From positions 1 through 29,451 of the forward strand of contig CAZRDB010000044.1 in the NCBI GenBank assembly GCA_964598695.1: a stretch of DNA of 29,451 nt, read 5' to 3'. Below are positions 1 through 8,376 of the stretch, one piece after another; positions within the stretch are counted from its first letter, which is position 1; the number at the start of each line of letters is the position of its first letter. A program made the translations under genes and the position numbers. Under the pieces are notes generated by a model that saw only the letters and a list, made by a program, of their open reading frames with translations, had not been told where the DNA came from and did not search any database. The stretch is from CAZRDB01 sp964598695. Lineage in GTDB: Bacteria > Armatimonadota > Zipacnadia > UBA1398.

Positions 1-46
1 CCCAAGACCGTGCCTGAGGTTTTAATTCGGCCCGATGGTCTCGCCG
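1..46. other. Left edge, no gene seen
   Basis: 46 bases after the stop of the first minus-strand gene. No hairpin or T-run that would terminate the long transcription unit is visible; a terminator may lie outside. Confidence 0.4.
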
Positions 47-2857
47 CTACTCGACCGGCGTCCCCTGCAGGAGGTCGAACCAGGCGACGCCGCCGCTCTC
101 CAGCCGGAGCCACACGCCGGAGTAGCGCGACCGGCCGCCCGCTGCCGTGAACTCGACCTCGTAGTGCTTCCAGTCGGTCGTCAGCTCCTGGAGCGCGAAC
201 TCGCCGCCGTCGGCCACCGCCCCCGGGTCGAAGAGGAAGCGAAGCCCCTCCGCACTCCCCTTCGCCTCCACCGACAGACGGTACCGCCTGCCCTTCTCGA
301 GGGTCATCGGATAGGGCGAGAGGCCGATCCCCGGGCCGCCGGCCGGCGTCGTGAGCCGGAGGCTCTGCCGCCCGTGGACGGCCGTGCGGGTGTCGACGGC
401 CCAGCTCGCGCCGAGGTCGGCCGCGAGGCGGGTGTAGAAGCCGTCGGGCGTGCCCACGTTGTGCATCTCCTCGAAGCTCGGGTTGACCAGCAGGTTGCCG
501 GCGGCGAGGCCCTCCCCCGGTGTCGGCGCGCCGAGCGCAAGCCGGTAGGCGCGCGTGCCCATCGCCTCGATCGTGTCGGTCCAGGCGCCGGCCGCGAGCG
601 GGACCGTTCGGTTCTCGAAGAGCGCCTCAACGGCTCCCTCCGGCCCGCCACCGCAGACGTAGCGGACCATCCGCGGCTCGGCTGTGGGGTTGACCGCGAG
701 CACGGTCAGCGTGTCGCCGCTCAGGTAGCCGCGGAGCCGCACATCGGGAGCGTCGCAGGCGACCGGGGGCCCCTGGTCGGCCTCGGGCGCGGTCAGGGCG
801 GGGGTGAGCCAAGCGGCCTCGCACAGCAGCCGGCGGCACTCGCCCCACAGGACCGGCGAGGTGGGATTGCCGACCGGTGGGCGCAGGACGAAGTACTGCA
901 CCCCGGTCCCGCCCTCCAGCAGGCCGAGGTAGACCATCGCGCGCTCTTCCTGCGTCGAGGGCTCCCGCGACCACCACTCGCCTCCGCCGAAGGCCTGCGG
1001 CACCAGCCAGAGGATGCGGCTGCGGCCGAGGTCCTCCTGGATGCCCCGGCAGAAGTCGGTCACCTGGAGCACGCTGGAGTTCGGGATCGGGTACGGATCG
1101 GTCATCACGATGTCGTAGCTGTCTCGGTACCGCGCCGCCGCCGGCGACTGGCAGAAGACCTGGGTGACCGGGTGGCACGGGTCGAGTTCCTTCAGCCGCC
1201 GGTAGGCTTCCTCGCAGTCCTCGGGCTTGGCCCAGCCCAGCTCCGGCTCGTCGGCGAGGTAGTAGCTGAGCAGCGCCGGGTGGTCGCGGAAGGCCTCGAC
1301 CTCCTCGCGGAGCCACTCCCACTTCTCCTCGCTGTGCGGGGGCTTCGAGGCGATCCGCACGTCGAGCTGCGCCCGCATGCCCAGCTCGGCGCAGCGGTCG
1401 AGGACGGCGCGGATCTCCTCCCGCCGCGCCCGCCGCTCGTCGATCGCGGTCGGCATGTAGAAGGTGACCGCGTTCGCGCCGGCCGGCGCCTCGCCGGAGA
1501 TCACCCGAATCGCTCTCTCGGCCGGCAGACAGTCGGTGTAGAAGCCGCATGCGACGAACGGCAGACCGCCGACCAGCAGGCAGCGCCGTTCGTTGTCGAT
1601 GGGCACGACGGAGCTGGGCGCGGCTTCGACGCGGACCAGCGAGCACGCGGCCGTGGCGATCCGCGTCTCGCCCTGCGTCAGCGAGGCGGTTACGGGTGTC
1701 GCGCCGAGCGGCGAGCCGGAGAGCGCGAGCGCGACGCGCACCGTCTCGCCCGTCGCGTCGCCCGCGTAGACCTCGGTCTCGCCGACCCGGACGCTCAGGT
1801 GGAGGTCCTCGCCGAGGCCCGGCGCGATCCGTGCGAGGATCGAGCCCTCGCTCTCGGTCGAGTAGGGGACCCGCCCGGGGGTGAGCCGCAAGAGCTGCGG
1901 CGCCGTGACGATCAGCTCCTGAGAGGTCCAGACCGCCGCCCCCGCGATGTGCAGCTCCAGCCTCAGCGTGTAGGGCCCGGGCACGGGGAACTCGAGTGGC
2001 AGCAGGTGGTCGCCGGGCGTCGGCGCGAGGGTCAGCTCCCGCTCCAGCGTAAGCGGCCCGGCCGGGCCGACGCCGGTCACGACGGCGGTGACGCTCGCGG
2101 GTCCGGTCTCGGTCCGGGCGAGCCGGAGCGCGAGATCGGCCGTCTGCCCGCGGGGTTCCCCGGCGATGCCGACGCGCTCGATCGCGATCCCCTCGACGGT
2201 CTCGGGGCGGGGCTCGAAACGCAGACGAACAGCCCAACGCGCCACCTCGCCCTTCGGGGTGGCCAGGTCGCGCCCCACCCAGAAGCTCTCGCGCGCGGCG
2301 TAGTCGAACCAGGTGAGCGGCTGCTCGGAGTTCATCGAGAACCGCACGAGCGGGAGATCGAGGGCGAGCGCCCGCACGTTGCGGATCGGATTGGCGGTCC
2401 CGTACTCGGTGGGCAGCGTCCCCTCCGCGTCGCCGTGGTAGGCCACGCCGGAGAAGACATCGACCGGGGGCCGGCCGAGCCCGGCCTGCACGCGCGCGCC
2501 CTCCTGCCAGCCCGTCTGCGAGACCTCGAAGGCGACAGTGATCTCGTCGACGCCCGTCACGCGGACGGCGATCGAGCAGTCGGCCTCGGCGTCGCGGTAC
2601 CGGATCGTCGCGCCCTTGCCGTCGGCGTCGGTCGCGACCGGGTTCTCGCCGTCGAGGCGGACATGGTGGCCCCAGCCCCAGGTCTCGTTGTGGAAGACGA
2701 ACGGCGAGGCGACGCCCCCGAGCACGAGCCGGCCATCGTGGCGCAGCTCGAGACCGGTGCTCGGCTTCCACTGGACGCTGGCACGCTCGAGCGGGATTGT
2801 GAACTCGTGTGCGGGGGCGAGCAGGCAACCGGCGAGCACGGGCAGTGACGCGAGCAT
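47..2857 (-). CDS. Large exported protein with TIM-barrel-like glycosidase core and C-terminal carbohydrate-binding-like domain
   Basis: Predicted 936 aa. I chose the ATG at 2857 because GGAGGGAG lies about 10 bases upstream; a longer frame exists but has no SD. The first residues (LPVLAGC, Cys11) look like a lipobox, but the leader is very short and lacks the usual Arg/Lys, so lipoprotein status is uncertain. Residues about 20-420 look beta-rich. Residues about 425-720 look like a (beta/alpha)8 domain: a segment YYLADEPE (532-539) places Asp-Glu where clan GH-A enzymes carry the acid/base, and DPYP (587-590) follows. The C-terminal 150 residues begin with NLLVNPSFEE and resemble CBM4/9-type sandwich domains. 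The function is probably glycan cleavage or binding outside the cytoplasm; the substrate is unknown. It is the last gene of the long minus-strand unit, 58 bases after the glycosyltransferase fusion. Confidence 0.7.
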   Translation of the reverse strand: MLASLPVLAGCLLAPAHEFTIPLERASVQWKPSTGLELRHDGRLVLGGVASPFVFHNETWGWGHHVRLDGENPVATDADGKGATIRYRDAEADCSIAVRVTGVDEITVAFEVSQTGWQEGARVQAGLGRPPVDVFSGVAYHGDAEGTLPTEYGTANPIRNVRALALDLPLVRFSMNSEQPLTWFDYAARESFWVGRDLATPKGEVARWAVRLRFEPRPETVEGIAIERVGIAGEPRGQTADLALRLARTETGPASVTAVVTGVGPAGPLTLERELTLAPTPGDHLLPLEFPVPGPYTLRLELHIAGAAVWTSQELIVTAPQLLRLTPGRVPYSTESEGSILARIAPGLGEDLHLSVRVGETEVYAGDATGETVRVALALSGSPLGATPVTASLTQGETRIATAACSLVRVEAAPSSVVPIDNERRCLLVGGLPFVACGFYTDCLPAERAIRVISGEAPAGANAVTFYMPTAIDERRARREEIRAVLDRCAELGMRAQLDVRIASKPPHSEEKWEWLREEVEAFRDHPALLSYYLADEPELGWAKPEDCEEAYRRLKELDPCHPVTQVFCQSPAAARYRDSYDIVMTDPYPIPNSSVLQVTDFCRGIQEDLGRSRILWLVPQAFGGGEWWSREPSTQEERAMVYLGLLEGGTGVQYFVLRPPVGNPTSPVLWGECRRLLCEAAWLTPALTAPEADQGPPVACDAPDVRLRGYLSGDTLTVLAVNPTAEPRMVRYVCGGGPEGAVEALFENRTVPLAAGAWTDTIEAMGTRAYRLALGAPTPGEGLAAGNLLVNPSFEEMHNVGTPDGFYTRLAADLGASWAVDTRTAVHGRQSLRLTTPAGGPGIGLSPYPMTLEKGRRYRLSVEAKGSAEGLRFLFDPGAVADGGEFALQELTTDWKHYEVEFTAAGGRSRYSGVWLRLESGGVAWFDLLQGTPVE

Positions 2858-2869
2858 GTGCGGACGCTC

Positions 2870-2889
2870 CCTCCGTCGTGGGACGGAGG
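2870..2889 (-). promoter_or_regulatory. Hairpin that sequesters the ribosome binding site of the 2857 gene
   Basis: On the minus strand the arms CCTCCGTC and GACGGAGG pair perfectly (8 bp) around a 4-base loop. The 3' arm contains the GGAGG core of the SD for the gene starting at 2857. Folding would hide the ribosome binding site, so translation may depend on read-through from the upstream gene or on unfolding. That it regulates is inference. Confidence 0.45.
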
Positions 2890-2904
2890 TGATCCGCCCC
2901 CCTG

Positions 2905-2925
2905 CGGGCGCCGACTCAGCGCCCG
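2905..2925 (-). terminator. Hairpin with the stop codon of the glycosyltransferase fusion in its loop
   Basis: Arms CGGGCGC and GCGCCCG (7 bp) flank a 7-base loop that contains the TGA stop (2916-2918) of the upstream gene. No T-tract follows, so it is not a classical intrinsic terminator. It could be a pause site, an mRNA stabiliser or part of an attenuator with the hairpin at 2870-2889. Confidence 0.35.
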
Positions 2926-4727
2926 TCTGGCTGAGACCTGCGGGCACGCACGGTGTGGACCATCACGCGCAGCACGAACCGGGGGAGGGCCACCAGCCGG
3001 GGCAGGCGGCGCGGGTCGCGCGAGACGCGCCAGAGCCACTCGAGGCCGACGCGCTGCATCCACTCCGGCGCCCGCGTGACCTTGCCGGAGAGCACGTCGA
3101 ACGAGCCGCCGACGCCCATCGCCACGCCGACCCCGAGGCGGTCGCGGTTGCGGTCGAGGAAGTGCTCCTGCCGCGGGACGCCGAGCCCGACGAAGAGCAC
3201 GCGAGCGCCGGAGGCCGCAACCTCGGCCGCAACCTCGGCCTCCTGCTCCTCGGTGAAGTAGCCGTGACGGATGCCGGCGATCGGCAGTCCCGGGCAGCGG
3301 GCCTCGAGCCGCTTGGCCGCGCGCTCGGCGACGCCCGGCTCCGCGCCGAGGAAGTAGACCGGGATCCCGTGCTCGGCGGCCGTCTCGCAGATCCGCTCGA
3401 CGAGGTCGCAGCCCGAGACCCGCTCGGTGAACGGGGCGCCCAGCACGCGGGCCGAGAAGAGGACGCCGGCGCCGTCGGGCGTGACCAGCGAGGCCTCCTC
3501 GACGATCGCCCGGAGCGCGGGCTCCTGCGAGGCACGGTCGATCAGGGTGGCGTCGGCCGTCACGATGTGGTGGAGCTGGTCCTTCTCCGCCCACAGCCGC
3601 ACGTGTTCGAGGGTGTCGGCGAACGAGGTGCGGTCGACGCGGATCCCCAGCAGGTCGATGCCAGTGATCGCGCCGGAGCGCGCCCGCAGGCGCCAGCCGT
3701 AGATGATCTGGAACGTCAGCCCGAACCCGAGCAGACCGAGCGCGACCATCGGGAGCAGCACCACGAGCTTGAGCAGCCACGAGAGGCGGATGATGAACGT
3801 CAGCAGGACCGCGACCACGCACAGGTAGGCATGCCAGGCCAGGAGGAAGTCGACGGCCTGCGCGGCCGTCATCCCCGCACGCACGAGCGCGCCGACGAAC
3901 GAGACCCGCTCGGCCTCGAGGAGCACCGCGTCGAGCGAGCGCGTGCGGTTGAGCGCGTAGGTGATCCCCATCGCCAGCAGCGGGGCGCCGAGGCACAGCG
4001 CCGGAACGACGACGATCAGGGCGGCGGCGTACTTCACCGCGCCGAGCACACTGACGCAGGCGACGGCAAGCCCGACCGCCATGCCGCCGCCCATCCCGAA
4101 CCGCACGCGCGACGGCGGACGACACCACGACAGCACGGGCACCCCGGCCGCCGCGACCGCCAGCCCCAGGCCGGCCGCGTGCGTGACGCTCACGGCCGCG
4201 TTGCCGGCGAGAGCCGCGCACCCCGCCAGAGCCAGCGAGGAGAAGACGGCGATGCCCGGGCCGAGAGCCTCGCCACGGTTGGTGAGGGTCACGAGCAGGG
4301 CGACGAGGAAGACCCAGGCGACGGTGATCGCCGGGCCCAGGAAGCCGAGCGAGACGATCGGGCCGAAGGGGAGCTTGATCTCCTCGATCCGGATCCCGTG
4401 CACGACGGCGAACAGGGCCGCGGCGGCGAGCGCCAGCACCCGCAGGGGACGCGCGTTGTGGACCGGCAGCCGCTCCGAGATCGCGACCACCAGGAAGACG
4501 AACAGGAGCGCCGAGGCGACCGCGCCGCCCTGGTGCGTCCACTCCTCCCCCATGTTGAGCCGGACCGTCAGGACGATCGCGAGGGTGAACGCCAAGCCCG
4601 CGCCCGGAAAGCCGCGCGGCGAGCCGTCGGCATCGAAGCGCGTCGAAGGCCACAGCCACGCGAACAGTGCGCAACCGAACCCGGCGGTCACCACCGAGAC
4701 CAGGATGATGTACAGCAGGTTCTCCAC
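2916..4727 (-). CDS. Fusion of a degenerate MraY/WecA-like membrane domain with a WecG/TagA/CpsF glycosyltransferase
   Basis: 603 aa; GTG start with GAGGGG about 6 bases upstream. Residues 1-345 are a polytopic membrane domain that follows the MraY/WecA (polyprenyl-phosphate sugar-phosphate transferase) pattern, for example GIRI..IKLPFGPIVSLGFLG (111-131). The acidic motifs are not there: the Asp-Asp pair position reads SER (84-86), the NxxDG segment reads TLTNRGE (147-153), and the GDTGS segment reads GMGGG (211-215). Residues about 350-600 are an intact-looking WecG/TagA/CpsF (GT26) domain with VTPDGAG (415-421), ERVSGCDL (435-442) and GVPRQEHF (516-523). GT26 enzymes add a sugar (often N-acetylmannosaminuronic acid or N-acetylmannosamine) to an undecaprenyl-linked acceptor. 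The membrane part probably now serves as an anchor or lipid-carrier docking site. It lies between an exported esterase and an exported glycan-related protein. Confidence 0.85.
   Translation of the reverse strand: MENLLYIILVSVVTAGFGCALFAWLWPSTRFDADGSPRGFPGAGLAFTLAIVLTVRLNMGEEWTHQGGAVASALLFVFLVVAISERLPVHNARPLRVLALAAAALFAVVHGIRIEEIKLPFGPIVSLGFLGPAITVAWVFLVALLVTLTNRGEALGPGIAVFSSLALAGCAALAGNAAVSVTHAAGLGLAVAAAGVPVLSWCRPPSRVRFGMGGGMAVGLAVACVSVLGAVKYAAALIVVVPALCLGAPLLAMGITYALNRTRSLDAVLLEAERVSFVGALVRAGMTAAQAVDFLLAWHAYLCVVAVLLTFIIRLSWLLKLVVLLPMVALGLLGFGLTFQIIYGWRLRARSGAITGIDLLGIRVDRTSFADTLEHVRLWAEKDQLHHIVTADATLIDRASQEPALRAIVEEASLVTPDGAGVLFSARVLGAPFTERVSGCDLVERICETAAEHGIPVYFLGAEPGVAERAAKRLEARCPGLPIAGIRHGYFTEEQEAEVAAEVAASGARVLFVGLGVPRQEHFLDRNRDRLGVGVAMGVGGSFDVLSGKVTRAPEWMQRVGLEWLWRVSRDPRRLPRLVALPRFVLRVMVHTVRARRSQPDGR
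3213..3240 (-). repeat. 12-base in-frame tandem repeat in the GT26 domain
   Basis: The unit GGCCGCAACCTC (plus strand) occurs twice in direct tandem plus four bases of a third copy. It encodes a repeated Glu-Val-Ala-Ala (residues 497-504) in a helix of the WecG-like domain. Because the unit is a multiple of three, slippage would change helix length without a frameshift. Probably neutral. Confidence 0.6.
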
Positions 4728-4786
4728 GGACGGCCCCTCGTCGGCTGCGGTACGCGCTCCGCGCGCACCACTAGTTCCGGCGGGGC

Positions 4787-4807
4787 CCTCCGGCGACCTG
4801 CCGGAGG
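4787..4807 (-). terminator. Hairpin immediately after the esterase stop codon
   Basis: Minus-strand arms CCTCCGGC and GCCGGAGG (8 bp) flank a 5-base loop. The hairpin starts one base after the TGA of the esterase gene (4809-4811). No T-run follows. A smaller 5-bp hairpin (4753-4765) lies further downstream before the next start. It may reduce read-through or protect the mRNA 3' end. Confidence 0.45.
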
Positions 4808-4808
4808 C

Positions 4809-6401
4809 TCACAGCTCCGGCCGGGCGGCGTCGAGCAGGTCGAGCGCGGCCTTGCGGAGTCCGTTGCCGGGTTGGATCACGTCCCCCAACTCCAGGTGCG
4901 GGTCCGAGGCGAGCATGTAGGCGGGCCAGGCGACCGCCCCCGGGCCGTTCGGGTCGCCCGTCGCCGCGAACCGCGTCCAGTAGCCCATGACCTGCTCCGA
5001 GAGCGCCTCATCGACCGGGCCGTGGCCCGCGCCGGGGAGCAGGTTGCCGAAGACGTAGGGGATCTCCGCCGCGTGGCAACAGCCCAGGCCCATCTGGCGG
5101 AGCCGTTCGGTCGTCCGCGTGAAGTGGTACAGGTACGTCTGGGGCTGCACCGCCGACGAGCCGCGGACCGCCACGCGGGCGCCCCGGAGGAACGAGTCTC
5201 CCAGCATGGTCACGGCCGCGGCCGCGGCCGTGGCGTCGTCGGTCGCGGGGTAGATCGCGAACGCTTCGTCGGCATGGCGGCGGAACAGCCCCCGGATCAT
5301 CACCTGGTACCGTCGGAGGTTCACCGCTCGCAGGCTGCGGGCCCAGAGCGTGCCCTCATCGGCGTTGCTGCCCGCGATCAGCGGCACGGGCGCCTGGCGG
5401 CCGCCGGCGAAGACCGCCATCGGGCTCTCGGGAAACACCCAGCCGTCGAGCGTGAGCCACTGCACCACGCCCGCGCCGGGCAGTGGACCGGCATCGCCCG
5501 CGGCAGTCAGGATCTCCTGCCAGCTCTTGGCCCGGAGTGCCGCCAGCGCGCCGGGCCCGTCCTGGATCCCGAGCTTGGTCGCGATCTCCTGCCCGGTCTG
5601 CTCCTGCGTGCCGCGGCGGCCCCCCTCGCCGCGCAGCGGCTTCATGCTCTCGGGCGGCGTTCCGCTCTGGGCGATCGCGCGGTGGAAGAGCCCGCGCGCG
5701 AGCGGGGATGCCATGAGGCAGTAGACGCTCACCGCGCCGGCCGATTCCCCGAAGACCGTGACGCGGTCGGGGTCGCCCCCGAAAGCCTCGATGTTGGCCT
5801 GGACCCACTGGAGGGCGGCGATCTGGTCCAGGATCCCGTAGTTGCCCGAGAGCCCGCGCTCCGACTCCGCCGAGAGCTGGGGGTGGGCGAGGAAACCGAG
5901 CGGGCCAAGGCGGTAGTTGATGGTGACCACCACGACGCCCTTCGCGGCGAGGCGCGCTCCGTCGTAGGTTGGCACGGCCCCCGAGCCCTGGGTGAAGCCG
6001 CCGCCGTGGATCCAGACCATCACGGGCAGGCGGTCGTCGGCCACGCGGGACCCCGTCCACACATTGAGGTACAGGCAGTCCTCATCCATCCGGCCCACCT
6101 CTCGGCCCATGGGCAGCTCGGCCTGGGGCTGGGGGCAGGAGGGGCCGTAGGCGACCATCGCCCGGGGCTCGGTCCACGGCGCGACGGGCTGCGGCGGACG
6201 CCAGCGCAGTGGTCCCACGGGTGGGGCGGCGAAGGGGACGCCCAGGTACGAGCGGATCCCGTCGCGCTCGAGGCCGGTGATCGGACCGCAGGTGAGCTGG
6301 ATCGCCTCGGCCCCTTGGGCGACGACCGTGAGTGGAAGCCAGCACAGCACGAGGAGCGCGAGCAGCCGGATGCGGGGGGACACGCGGGCAGACCGGGTCA
6401 T
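4809..6401 (-). CDS. Exported type B carboxylesterase
   Basis: 530 aa, a normal length for the type B carboxylesterase/lipase family (PnbA-like alpha/beta hydrolases). An N-terminal signal peptide is visible (RIRLLALLVLCWLPLTVVA, cleavage near AQG at 28-30). Family motifs are all present: EDCLYLNVW (107-115), oxyanion-hole HGGGF (132-136), nucleophile elbow GESAG with Ser220, the acid Glu349 in GSNADEG, and His443 in CCHAAEIPYVFG. It should hydrolyse carboxylic esters outside the cytoplasm, perhaps acyl groups on glycans or plant-type esters; the substrate cannot be read from sequence. The ATG at 6401 has AAGGAGG eight bases upstream. It follows the radical SAM gene by 39 bases, so it is probably cotranscribed. 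Confidence 0.93.
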   Translation of the reverse strand: MTRSARVSPRIRLLALLVLCWLPLTVVAQGAEAIQLTCGPITGLERDGIRSYLGVPFAAPPVGPLRWRPPQPVAPWTEPRAMVAYGPSCPQPQAELPMGREVGRMDEDCLYLNVWTGSRVADDRLPVMVWIHGGGFTQGSGAVPTYDGARLAAKGVVVVTINYRLGPLGFLAHPQLSAESERGLSGNYGILDQIAALQWVQANIEAFGGDPDRVTVFGESAGAVSVYCLMASPLARGLFHRAIAQSGTPPESMKPLRGEGGRRGTQEQTGQEIATKLGIQDGPGALAALRAKSWQEILTAAGDAGPLPGAGVVQWLTLDGWVFPESPMAVFAGGRQAPVPLIAGSNADEGTLWARSLRAVNLRRYQVMIRGLFRRHADEAFAIYPATDDATAAAAAVTMLGDSFLRGARVAVRGSSAVQPQTYLYHFTRTTERLRQMGLGCCHAAEIPYVFGNLLPGAGHGPVDEALSEQVMGYWTRFAATGDPNGPGAVAWPAYMLASDPHLELGDVIQPGNGLRKAALDLLDAARPEL

Positions 6402-6440
6402 GTCGGTGGCCTCCTTGCGGGGGACAACGACGGGCGACGC

Positions 6441-7865
6441 CTAGGCCAGACCCCGCAGCTTCGAGAGGATCAGCCAGTACGCCCCGCGGGCGCCGTTGCG
6501 GATCGCCTCGGCGAGCCGGTCGTTGTCGTTGTAGTTGTAGTTGGCCTCGTCCGCAGCCGCGTCGCCGAAGACGAAGCGCCGATCGCCGCCGATCGCCTCC
6601 GCGACGATCGCTTCCGCCTCGTCGCCGAGCGCGGGCGAGAGGTAGAACACGGGCCGGCCCAGATCCTCGCCGGCCTCGCTCGCGCCGCGGAACCCGGGCC
6701 GCGCGCGCCACTTCGGACCGACGCACAGCTCCCGCGCGAGTTCGGTGCCCGCGTAGACCCGGACCCCCAGGGAGATCCCGACGCACGTGGGCGCGGCACG
6801 TTGGGCGACGCGGATCGCCGTCCGCACGCTCTCGCGCGTCTCGCCCGGCGCCCCCAGCAGCAGGTCGAGCATGACCGGGAGCCCGGCCGCGCGGCAGGCC
6901 GACGTCGCCGTCTCGATGTCCTCCGGCGTGTGGGTGCGGCCCAGGCGGAGCAGCATCTCGGGATCGCCGTGGTCGACCCCGAAGTTGATGCCGCCGCACC
7001 CCGCCCGGCGGCACAGCAGGGCGAGGTCGCCGTCGAAGCCGTCCGGCGCCATGTACGCGAACCAACGGAGGCGCTCACCGAGCCCCGCCCGGATCAACTC
7101 CTCGCAGACGGCGACCAGGTGCTCACGAGGCAGGTTGGCCTCCGCGTCACACAGGTGGAAGTGGTCGATGCCGCGCCGAACCAGTCCGTCGATCTCCCGC
7201 GCGACGACGGCCGGCGGGCGCGGGCGGACGCGGCAGCCCTTGGAGAGCGGGTCGGCGCAGTAGATGCAACGCCCCGGGCAGCCGCGCTTGGTCTCGACGC
7301 CGACCTGGCCGCCGAGCGCGAAGTACTCCTCGACAGCCGTCAGGTCCCACCGCAGCGCCGGCACGTCGGAGAGGTCGCCCGCCGCGGGCGCGGGCCGGCC
7401 GCCTCCCGGGAGCACGAGGCCCGGGATCGCGCCGTCGAGCCGTTCCCCGGCGGCGAGCGCCGACACCAGGGCCGGCAGCGCGAGATCGCCGTCGCCCACC
7501 ACCCCGTAGTTGGCGCCCGTGTGCGCGAGGTAGTCGAGCGGCGCGGCCGAGTAGCCGGCGCCGCCGAGGACAATCGGTGCCGCCGATGCCGCCCGCGCGG
7601 CCTGGACCATCGCCGCGACATCGTCGAGGAAGCCGCGCCCGCTGGCCATGTAGCAGTCATCGGTGTTCCGCACGGAGAAGGCGACGAGCGCCGGGGGCTC
7701 GGCCGCGAGCGAGCGGGTGAGCGCCGCGAGGGGATCGGGCTCCCAGCACAGGTCGATCACGCCAACCTGGTGGCCCGCCCGGACGAGCGCCTCGCCCACG
7801 AACTCGAGCCCGATCGGCGCGACGGGCGGCGCCATGCGGTTCGTGTTGACAAGCGCGACGCGCAT
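6441..7865 (-). CDS. Radical SAM protein with N-terminal B12-binding-like fold
   Basis: 474 aa. The N-terminal 150 residues form a Rossmann-like domain typical of B12-binding radical SAM proteins (VGEALVRAGHQVGVIDL; VLGGAGYSAAPLDYL near 99-113). I see no DxHxxG cobalamin ligand motif, so cobalamin may not be bound through histidine. The radical SAM core begins with C196-x3-C200-x2-C203 (KRGCPGRCIYC), which would hold the 4Fe-4S cluster that cleaves S-adenosylmethionine. Further core signatures are AEANLPREHL and VMLDLLLGAPGETRESV. The C-terminal part has an unusual Asn-Tyr-Asn-Tyr-Asn-Asp-Asn-Asp run (442-449). Substrate unknown; the family includes methyltransferases and lipid-modifying enzymes. 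It lies 8 bases after the cyclic-nucleotide-binding gene. Confidence 0.88.
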   Translation of the reverse strand: MRVALVNTNRMAPPVAPIGLEFVGEALVRAGHQVGVIDLCWEPDPLAALTRSLAAEPPALVAFSVRNTDDCYMASGRGFLDDVAAMVQAARAASAAPIVLGGAGYSAAPLDYLAHTGANYGVVGDGDLALPALVSALAAGERLDGAIPGLVLPGGGRPAPAAGDLSDVPALRWDLTAVEEYFALGGQVGVETKRGCPGRCIYCADPLSKGCRVRPRPPAVVAREIDGLVRRGIDHFHLCDAEANLPREHLVAVCEELIRAGLGERLRWFAYMAPDGFDGDLALLCRRAGCGGINFGVDHGDPEMLLRLGRTHTPEDIETATSACRAAGLPVMLDLLLGAPGETRESVRTAIRVAQRAAPTCVGISLGVRVYAGTELARELCVGPKWRARPGFRGASEAGEDLGRPVFYLSPALGDEAEAIVAEAIGGDRRFVFGDAAADEANYNYNDNDRLAEAIRNGARGAYWLILSKLRGLA

Positions 7866-7873
7866 GGGGACGG

Positions 7874-8335
7874 TCAGGCCCCCCAGCGCGCGTTGGCCTC
7901 ACGCAGCCTGCGGGAGAGCACGCGGGCGATGTTCGTGAGCACGAGGATCTGCAGCCCGGGGTTCGCCTCGAACAGCTCGCCGAGCTTGCGGGCCGGGATC
8001 GAGACCAGCGTGACCTCGCCCTTGGTGCGGACCGAGGCGCTGCGGGGCTCGATGTCGATCAAGCACATCTCCCCGAAGAAGTCGCCGGCGTACTGCGCCC
8101 GCAGCGAATCGCCGGCGCACAGGGTGGCGACCATGGTCTCGGCGCCGTCCTCGCCCCGCACGAGCACCTCGACACAGCCCTTCTTCACCAGGTACAGCGT
8201 GTGGCCGGGGTCGCCGGCGTAGACGACGGTCGTCGCGTCCGGGTAGGTGCGCTCCGACGAGATCTCGGCCACCGCGGCCTTCTCGTCGTCGGTCGCCCCG
8301 AGAAAGACCAGGCACTTGTCGATCGCGTCCCACAT
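7874..8335 (-). CDS. Stand-alone cyclic-nucleotide-binding domain protein
   Basis: 153 aa, essentially one cyclic-nucleotide-binding (Crp/cNMP) beta-roll domain. The sequence GDFFGEMCLIDIEPRSASVRT (84-104) corresponds to the phosphate-binding cassette: the FGE glutamate contacts the ribose and the Arg in PRSA contacts the cyclic phosphate. The C-terminal helices (LQILVLTNIARVLSRRLREAN) match helices B and C. There is no helix-turn-helix, kinase or channel domain, so it should act through a partner protein. The ATG at 8335 has GGAGG about nine bases upstream. A longer open frame continues upstream but overlaps the SIS gene and has no homology. The tight spacing suggests it controls or partners the radical SAM enzyme, which is inference. 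Confidence 0.88.
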   Translation of the reverse strand: MWDAIDKCLVFLGATDDEKAAVAEISSERTYPDATTVVYAGDPGHTLYLVKKGCVEVLVRGEDGAETMVATLCAGDSLRAQYAGDFFGEMCLIDIEPRSASVRTKGEVTLVSIPARKLGELFEANPGLQILVLTNIARVLSRRLREANARWGA

Positions 8336-8376
8336 CGGCGTCCTCCGTTCGGTCGTCTCGCCACGGGAGCGGGCCG

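Noticed and set aside
35..2848. Plus-strand open frame of 937 codons opposite the glycosidase-like gene
   Set aside because: Low-complexity mirror translation with no SD or homology; the minus-strand protein has coherent domains.
2538..8222. A very long plus-strand open frame (1894 codons) opposite five genes
   Set aside because: It is antisense to genes with clear domains and SD sequences, has a composition dominated by Arg, Asp, Gly and Ala, and shows no recognisable domain. Such frames arise from high GC content.
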